NCBI GenBank assembly: GCA_050261495.1
Contig: JBLNDI010000025.1
Span: forward strand, 1-10,636
DNA from: JBMNKL01 sp050261495
GTDB lineage: Bacteria; Bacillota; Clostridia; Acetivibrionales; DTU013
Direction: 5' to 3'
DNA length: 10,636 nt
Shown: in pieces, positions 7,148 through 10,636 of the stretch
Layout: the number at the start of each line of letters is the position of its first letter
Position numbering within the stretch: the stretch's first letter is position 1
Notes under the pieces: model-generated
Told to the model about the DNA's origin: nothing
The model's database searches: none
Seen by the model: the letters and a program-made list of their open reading frames with translations, nothing else
Program-made: the position numbers and the translations under genes

Positions 7148-8683
7148 CTAATTTGCGGTTGTCTGAAGAATGCATTTCATTATGCTTTCCTGGCTAGCCT
7201 CACTTCTATCCATTTCTCCGACAATCCTGCCCTCGTTCATTATGTATATCCTGTCACAAATCCCGAGTATCTCCGGCAGCTCGGAAGAAATCAGAACGAT
7301 GCACTTTCCCTCTGACGCAAGCCTGTTGATAATCGTGTATATTTCATATTTTGCGCCTACGTCGATTCCCCTGGTCGGCTCGTCCAGGAACAGAACATCC
7401 GGCTCCGAGAAGATCCACCTGCTTAAAACAACTTTCTGCTGGTTCCCTCCTGACAAATTGCCCGCTATCTGAAAAACCCCGGACGATTTGATATTAAGTC
7501 TTTTCCTGTATTCTTCGGCGGACCGGATTTCAATATCTTCGTTTATGATATTGTTTTTGCTTACCTTGTCAAGCCTTGCCAGCGTTATATTCCTCCTGAT
7601 GTCGTCTATCAGTATCAATCCCGCCGTTTTTCTGTCTTCGGTCACATAAGCCAACCCGTTCCGGATTGCGTCGCTGACGCTCTTGAGGATTAATTCCTTT
7701 CCGTCTTTAAGTATGGTTCCGCTTATCTTTTTGCCGTAGGCCCTGCCGAAAAGGCTCATGAAAAGCTCAGTCCTGCCGGCTCCCATAAGTCCTGCAATAC
7801 CTACGACCTCACCTTTTCTTACATTGAAACTGACACGGTTGATACGTATCCTGTCTTCATCAAGCGGGTCGTATACCACCCAGTCTCTCACTTCAAACCC
7901 GATTTCACCTATATTGGGAGTTCTCTTCGGGAAGCGGTCCACAAGCTCCCTGCCTACCATTCCCCTTATAATACGGTTCTCGGAAATATCATCCGCGCCC
8001 TTTTCCAGCGTTTCAATCACGGCTCCGTCCCGGATAACGGTAATTTTATCGGCTATCCTCGTAACCTCATGAATTTTATGTGAGATAATAATGCAGGTAA
8101 GGCCGTGTTCCCCGTTAAGCTCAAGCAGCAGGTTCAGCAATTTGTTCGAGTCCTCATCGTTCAAAGCCGCTGTAGGCTCATCCAGGATCAGCAGCCTCAC
8201 TTCCTTGGAAAGGGCCTTGGCAATTTCAACAAGCTGCTGTTTCCCCACGCCGATATCCTTGACCAGCGTATCGTGCTTTTCCCTCAAGCCTACCCTTGCA
8301 ATCAGTTTCTTCGCTTCCTGGTTGGTAACGTCCCAATTCATTATTCCGTTTTTAGCGCGTTCGTTTCCGAGAAATATGTTCTCGGCTATCGTCATGTAAG
8401 GATTCAGCGCCAGTTCCTGGTGTATTATGGCAATCCCGGCTTTTTCGCTGTCACGGATGCTTTTAAACTTGCATAAATTCCCTTCAAAATATACGTCTCC
8501 CGAATACGTGCCGTACGGGTAAATACCGCTCAGCACGTTCATAAGGGTGGATTTGCCGGCGCCGTTTTCGCCTACCAGGGCGTGTATTTCTCCCTTTACG
8601 ACTTTCAGGTTTACATTATCCAGCGCTTTTACTCCCGGGAACGTTTTGGTAATGTTTTTCATATCAAGAATATATTCCGACAT
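7148..8683 (-). CDS. mmsA: multiple-monosaccharide ABC transporter ATPase, two nucleotide-binding domains
   Basis: Cytoplasmic ATPase that powers sugar import, 511 residues with two fused domains as in MglA, RbsA, XylG and GguA. Domain 1: Walker A GENGAGKST at 38-46, Q-loop Gln89, signature-like IGVGKQQLVEIAKAL at 144-158, Walker B LLILDEP with Glu169, and switch His202. Domain 2: altered Walker A GLMGAGRT at 298-305, good signature LSGGNQQKV at 410-418, Walker B VLFLDEP at 430-436, and Ser467 where the switch histidine would be. This split between a catalytic first site and a degenerate second one is normal for the family. The insert YGTYSGDVYFEG at 57-68 and the IGVGKQQ motif favour the GguA/XylG branch over RbsA. 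ATG at 8683 is chosen because GAGGAG lies 6 nt upstream; an ATG at 8689 has no spacing, and the frame from 8728 has no ribosome site. Confidence 0.92.
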   Translation of the reverse strand: MSEYILDMKNITKTFPGVKALDNVNLKVVKGEIHALVGENGAGKSTLMNVLSGIYPYGTYSGDVYFEGNLCKFKSIRDSEKAGIAIIHQELALNPYMTIAENIFLGNERAKNGIMNWDVTNQEAKKLIARVGLREKHDTLVKDIGVGKQQLVEIAKALSKEVRLLILDEPTAALNDEDSNKLLNLLLELNGEHGLTCIIISHKIHEVTRIADKITVIRDGAVIETLEKGADDISENRIIRGMVGRELVDRFPKRTPNIGEIGFEVRDWVVYDPLDEDRIRINRVSFNVRKGEVVGIAGLMGAGRTELFMSLFGRAYGKKISGTILKDGKELILKSVSDAIRNGLAYVTEDRKTAGLILIDDIRRNITLARLDKVSKNNIINEDIEIRSAEEYRKRLNIKSSGVFQIAGNLSGGNQQKVVLSRWIFSEPDVLFLDEPTRGIDVGAKYEIYTIINRLASEGKCIVLISSELPEILGICDRIYIMNEGRIVGEMDRSEASQESIMKCILQTTAN

Positions 8684-8758
8684 AATCATCTCCTCAAAAC
8701 AAGCCAGGATAACAGGCCGTTGTAACAAACCATGATATTGCCCGGTTAAAGTAAGAAG

Positions 8759-8793
8759 ATACTGTAATGGAGTTTATCACTCCATTACAGTAT
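8759..8793. other. 15-bp perfect intercistronic hairpin between chvE and mmsA
   Basis: Arms 8759-8773 and 8779-8793 (core CTGTAATGGAGT / ACTCCATTACAG) are perfectly complementary around a 5-nt loop. It begins 20 nt after the stop codon of the binding-protein gene. On the minus strand it is followed by CTTCTTACTTTAACC, which is T-rich but not a true T-run. Such a position suits an RNA-stabilising or partly terminating hairpin that raises binding-protein output relative to the membrane subunits; this role is inferred. Confidence 0.75.
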
Positions 8794-8813
8794 GAGGTAA
8801 AGACAATTGATTC

Positions 8814-9896
8814 TTATTTCAGCTGATCTTCAGTGTAGTATCCGGAATCAATCAGCAATTCCTTGTAATTGTTGACATCCGCAAACACCGGTTCACACAG
8901 GTAGGACGGAACTACCTTCACGCCGTTGTCATAGGTCTTGGTGTCGTTTATCGGCGGTTCTTCGCCTTTCATAATTGCTTCGATCATTTCAACCACTTTT
9001 TTCGCCAGTGTCCTCGTGTCTTTAAATACGGACATCGACTGCTCGCCGGCGATCAACTGCTTGACATTGGTTATGTCGCAATCCTGGCCTGTCAGGATCG
9101 GATACGGCTTGTTGGGCGTACCGTAACCCGCAGCCTTCAGCGAAGCGACAATACCCTGTGCAAGGCTGTCATTCGGTGAAAGAACGACATCAATATTTTC
9201 ATCGGAATAATAGGCGGTTAAGAGGTTGTCCATTCTCGCCTGGGCGCCCTCGGATTTCCATTCGGGAATGGCAATCTGGGCCATTTCGGTCTGGCCGGAT
9301 TTGATTACAAGAACGCCGCTGTCTATGTAAGGCTTCAACGTGTCCATTGCCCCGCCGTTGAAGAAATATGCGTTGTTGTCGTCGGGTGACCCGCCGAATA
9401 CCTCCATCGTGAAGGGGCCTTTTTCGCCCTGGTCCAGTTTGAGAGCCTTAATAATGTATTCTCCCTGGATAACGCCGACCTTGTAGTTGTCAAAGGTTGC
9501 ATAATAGTCAACATAAGGCGTTCCCCTGATGAGTCGGTCGTAAGCAATGACCTTGATTTTTTCTTTAGCGGCTTGTTCAAGAACACCCTTCAAAGACTCA
9601 CCGTCAATTGAAGCGATAACCAATACTGCCGCTCCCTTTGTAATCATGTTCTCAATTTGGGAAACCTGCTTTTCAACCGAGTTCTCCGCGTATTGAAGGT
9701 CAACCCTGTAGCCTGCCTCCTCCAGCTGTTTTTTCATGTTGTCGCCATCTTGATTCCACCGCTGCAGCGATTTTGTGGGCATAGCAACCCCTATAAGAGG
9801 TTTGCCTCCGCCAGCCTGTTTTGAACAGCCGGTTGCCAGTAAGGCAATCGATGCCAGCATCACGACGGCCAGCACAATAGACAAGAGTCTTTTCAT
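8814..9896 (-). CDS. chvE: ChvE-type multiple-sugar-binding lipoprotein
   Basis: High-affinity sugar receptor of the importer encoded downstream, 360 residues, lipid-anchored outside the membrane. ATG at 9896 is chosen for the perfect AAGGAGG 7 nt upstream (9910-9904); the frame is open 22 codons further but that part covers the promoter. Residues 1-23 are a lipoprotein signal with lipobox LATGC, Cys24. The mature protein carries the ChvE hallmarks in order: IGVAMPTKSLQRW (SERW in most relatives), DLQYAEN, QVSQIENMITKG, VIASIDGESLKGVL, VIAYDRLI, VDYYATFDNYKVGV, GGSPDDNNA, LSPNDSLAQGI, TGQDCDI and SVFKDTR. The ligand is probably one or more of xylose, glucose, galactose or arabinose, as for ChvE; it cannot be fixed from sequence. 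It opens the operon and is followed by a strong hairpin, which fits the usual excess of binding protein over permease. Confidence 0.92.
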   Translation of the reverse strand: MKRLLSIVLAVVMLASIALLATGCSKQAGGGKPLIGVAMPTKSLQRWNQDGDNMKKQLEEAGYRVDLQYAENSVEKQVSQIENMITKGAAVLVIASIDGESLKGVLEQAAKEKIKVIAYDRLIRGTPYVDYYATFDNYKVGVIQGEYIIKALKLDQGEKGPFTMEVFGGSPDDNNAYFFNGGAMDTLKPYIDSGVLVIKSGQTEMAQIAIPEWKSEGAQARMDNLLTAYYSDENIDVVLSPNDSLAQGIVASLKAAGYGTPNKPYPILTGQDCDITNVKQLIAGEQSMSVFKDTRTLAKKVVEMIEAIMKGEEPPINDTKTYDNGVKVVPSYLCEPVFADVNNYKELLIDSGYYTEDQLK

Positions 9897-9962
9897 AAGA
9901 AAACCTCCTTGAATGAAACCATTATTCAGTATTCTTGTTTCCAAGCATACTGTCTGTCTCAT

Positions 9963-9991
9963 ATCATATAGGATTGCGCGGCTTTTTTCTC
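9963..9991 (-). promoter_or_regulatory. candidate promoter of the chvE-mmsAB operon
   Basis: On the minus strand a TATGAT (9968-9963, five of six to TATAAT) lies 17 nt after GAGAAA (9991-9986), a weak -35 box. The leader would be about 60 nt. A weak -35 box suits control by an activator such as the neighbouring AraC-type regulator. Other AT-rich -10-like strings exist at 10012-10030, so the exact start is uncertain. Confidence 0.4.
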
Positions 9992-9997
9992 TGGACT

Positions 9998-10064
9998 AAA
10001 TTATTAATTTCTGTATATATTTATTTTTATTCCCTGCGGACTAGTACGAATAGCAAATTATTAA
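9998..10064 (-). repeat. 10-bp direct repeat upstream of the chvE promoter, possible operator
   Basis: TTAATAATTT occurs at 10064-10055 and again at 10007-9998 on the minus strand, 57 bp apart. The promoter-near copy sits just upstream of the candidate -35 box. GGACTA on the plus strand also recurs beside or near both copies (10038-10043 and 9993-9998). The repeat is AT-rich, so chance is a real alternative. The rest of the gene-free stretch 9897-10078 shows only the promoter candidate. Confidence 0.3.
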
Positions 10065-10078
10065 GACAAGAAAAGAAA

Positions 10079-10135
10079 GACTGCCGTCCCGGGCCAAGCC
10101 TGAACCTCGCTTGAGCCTGGCCCGGAACGGCAGCC
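10079..10135 (-). terminator. terminator of the thioesterase gene
   Basis: A long GC-rich inverted repeat (GGCTGCCGTTCCGGGCCAGG against CCGGGCCAAG...ACTGCC style arms, a few mismatches or wobbles, about 20 pairs) starts 30 nt after the thioesterase stop codon. On the minus strand it is followed by a pyrimidine tract CTTTCTTTTCTTG. It insulates the transport operon from upstream reading. Confidence 0.75.
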
Positions 10136-10164
10136 TTTGCCTGGCAGGTCCCGATAAATTCCGC

Positions 10165-10590
10165 TTACTTGTCCTCGATTAGCTTTTTGAAATCAATTTC
10201 CACAAACTTGCCTCTGCCTTCGGCTATAACCTTGCCCGTTCCGCTATCGGTTATAATTGCTTCAACTTCGATTTTTTTACCTTTACCGTCACGGTTTTTC
10301 ACCCAGGCTTCGGCTGCAAGATGACGCCCTTCAAGGGCAGGATTCTTAAAATCGATGGTCATGCTTGCGGTGACGGCTTGAATGCCAAGCCTTGCAATTG
10401 TATGAAACATGACCTCGTCCATAAGGGTTGCGATAGCTCCTCCGTGCATGATTCCCGGATAACCGCAATACTCGGGTCCAACAATAAATTCGATATGCGT
10501 TTTATCATTCACGTACGTTATTTCCAGGCGCAATCCGATGGGATTATCCTTACCGCAGCCGAAACAGCGGTTCAGGTTGGCAATTTTCAA
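10165..10590 (-). CDS. PaaI-family hotdog thioesterase
   Basis: Probable acyl-CoA thioesterase of the hotdog-fold PaaI/4HBT superfamily, 141 residues, cytoplasmic and expected to act as a dimer or tetramer. The start chosen is the TTG at 10590, 7 nt after GGGGAG; the longer frame from a GTG at 10617 would run through that ribosome site. The N-terminal motif CFGCGKDNPIGLRL (residues 9-22) is typical of this branch. The central helix carries HGGAIATLMDEVM, with His49-Gly50-Gly51 and Asp58 or Glu59 as the likely catalytic acid. The strands TASMTIDFKNPA and AEAWVKNRDGK complete the fold, and the length is normal. It is transcribed alone, closed by its own terminator, and shows no link to sugar uptake; the acyl substrate cannot be told. 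Confidence 0.85.
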   Translation of the reverse strand: MKIANLNRCFGCGKDNPIGLRLEITYVNDKTHIEFIVGPEYCGYPGIMHGGAIATLMDEVMFHTIARLGIQAVTASMTIDFKNPALEGRHLAAEAWVKNRDGKGKKIEVEAIITDSGTGKVIAEGRGKFVEIDFKKLIEDK

Positions 10591-10636
10591 GTTTCCTCTC
10601 CCCTTTTCATATAACACGATAATGGCAGACTGGCAT

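Noticed and set aside
9897..9962. 22-residue N-terminal extension of the ChvE-like protein
   Set aside because: It would begin within the candidate -10 region and include the AAGGAGG ribosome site; the lipoprotein signal starts cleanly at 9896.
1..10636. CRISPR array, tRNA, rRNA, transposase, or catabolite-repression (cre) sites
   Set aside because: I looked for regular repeats, cloverleaf-like sequences, transposase frames and cre consensus sites near the promoters and found none I could support.

Overview
This window reads as chromosomal DNA of a Gram-positive member of the Clostridia. The signs are strong AAGGAGG-type ribosome binding sites, GTG and TTG starts, lipoprotein-type sugar-binding proteins, and a YesM/LytS kinase paired with a YesN/AraC response regulator. 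A plant-fibre-degrading relative is an inference from the gene content; the species cannot be told from the sequence alone. Almost everything is transcribed from the minus strand, so the layout below runs from high to low coordinates.

Right edge (10165-10590): a small PaaI-type hotdog thioesterase with a TTG start, closed by a long hairpin terminator (10079-10135). A gene-free stretch of about 180 bp (9897-10078) follows. It holds the likely promoter of the transport operon and possible operator repeats.

Transport operon (5953-9896): a ChvE-type sugar-binding lipoprotein, a strong intercistronic hairpin, a double-domain MmsA/GguA-type ATPase and an MmsB/GguB-type permease. Together they form a complete multiple-monosaccharide ABC importer (the chvE-gguA-gguB / XylFGH class), closed by a clear intrinsic terminator at 5874-5906.

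Sensory operon (475-5778): its own TATAAT-bearing promoter, then a membrane-anchored sugar-binding protein with no lipobox, a LytS/YesM-type sensor kinase, an AraC-type response regulator overlapping the kinase gene by 16 nt, and a XylF-like sugar-binding lipoprotein. The arrangement matches the XylFII-LytS-YesN systems described for clostridial xylose sensing, in which an anchored binding protein reports sugar to the kinase and the regulator switches on the sugar transporter. The inferred logic is: sugar bound outside, kinase autophosphorylation at His300, phosphotransfer to Asp55 of the regulator, activation of the chvE-mmsAB promoter. The extra XylF-like protein has no ATPase or permease of its own in the window.

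Left edge (1-474): a previously easy-to-miss 51-residue single-pass membrane protein (239-394), a weak terminator-like hairpin, and a 19-bp stem-loop (21-89). The stem-loop is either the leader of a gene running off the left edge on the minus strand or the terminator of one entering from the left on the plus strand. I saw no tRNA, rRNA, CRISPR array, insertion sequence or phage gene.
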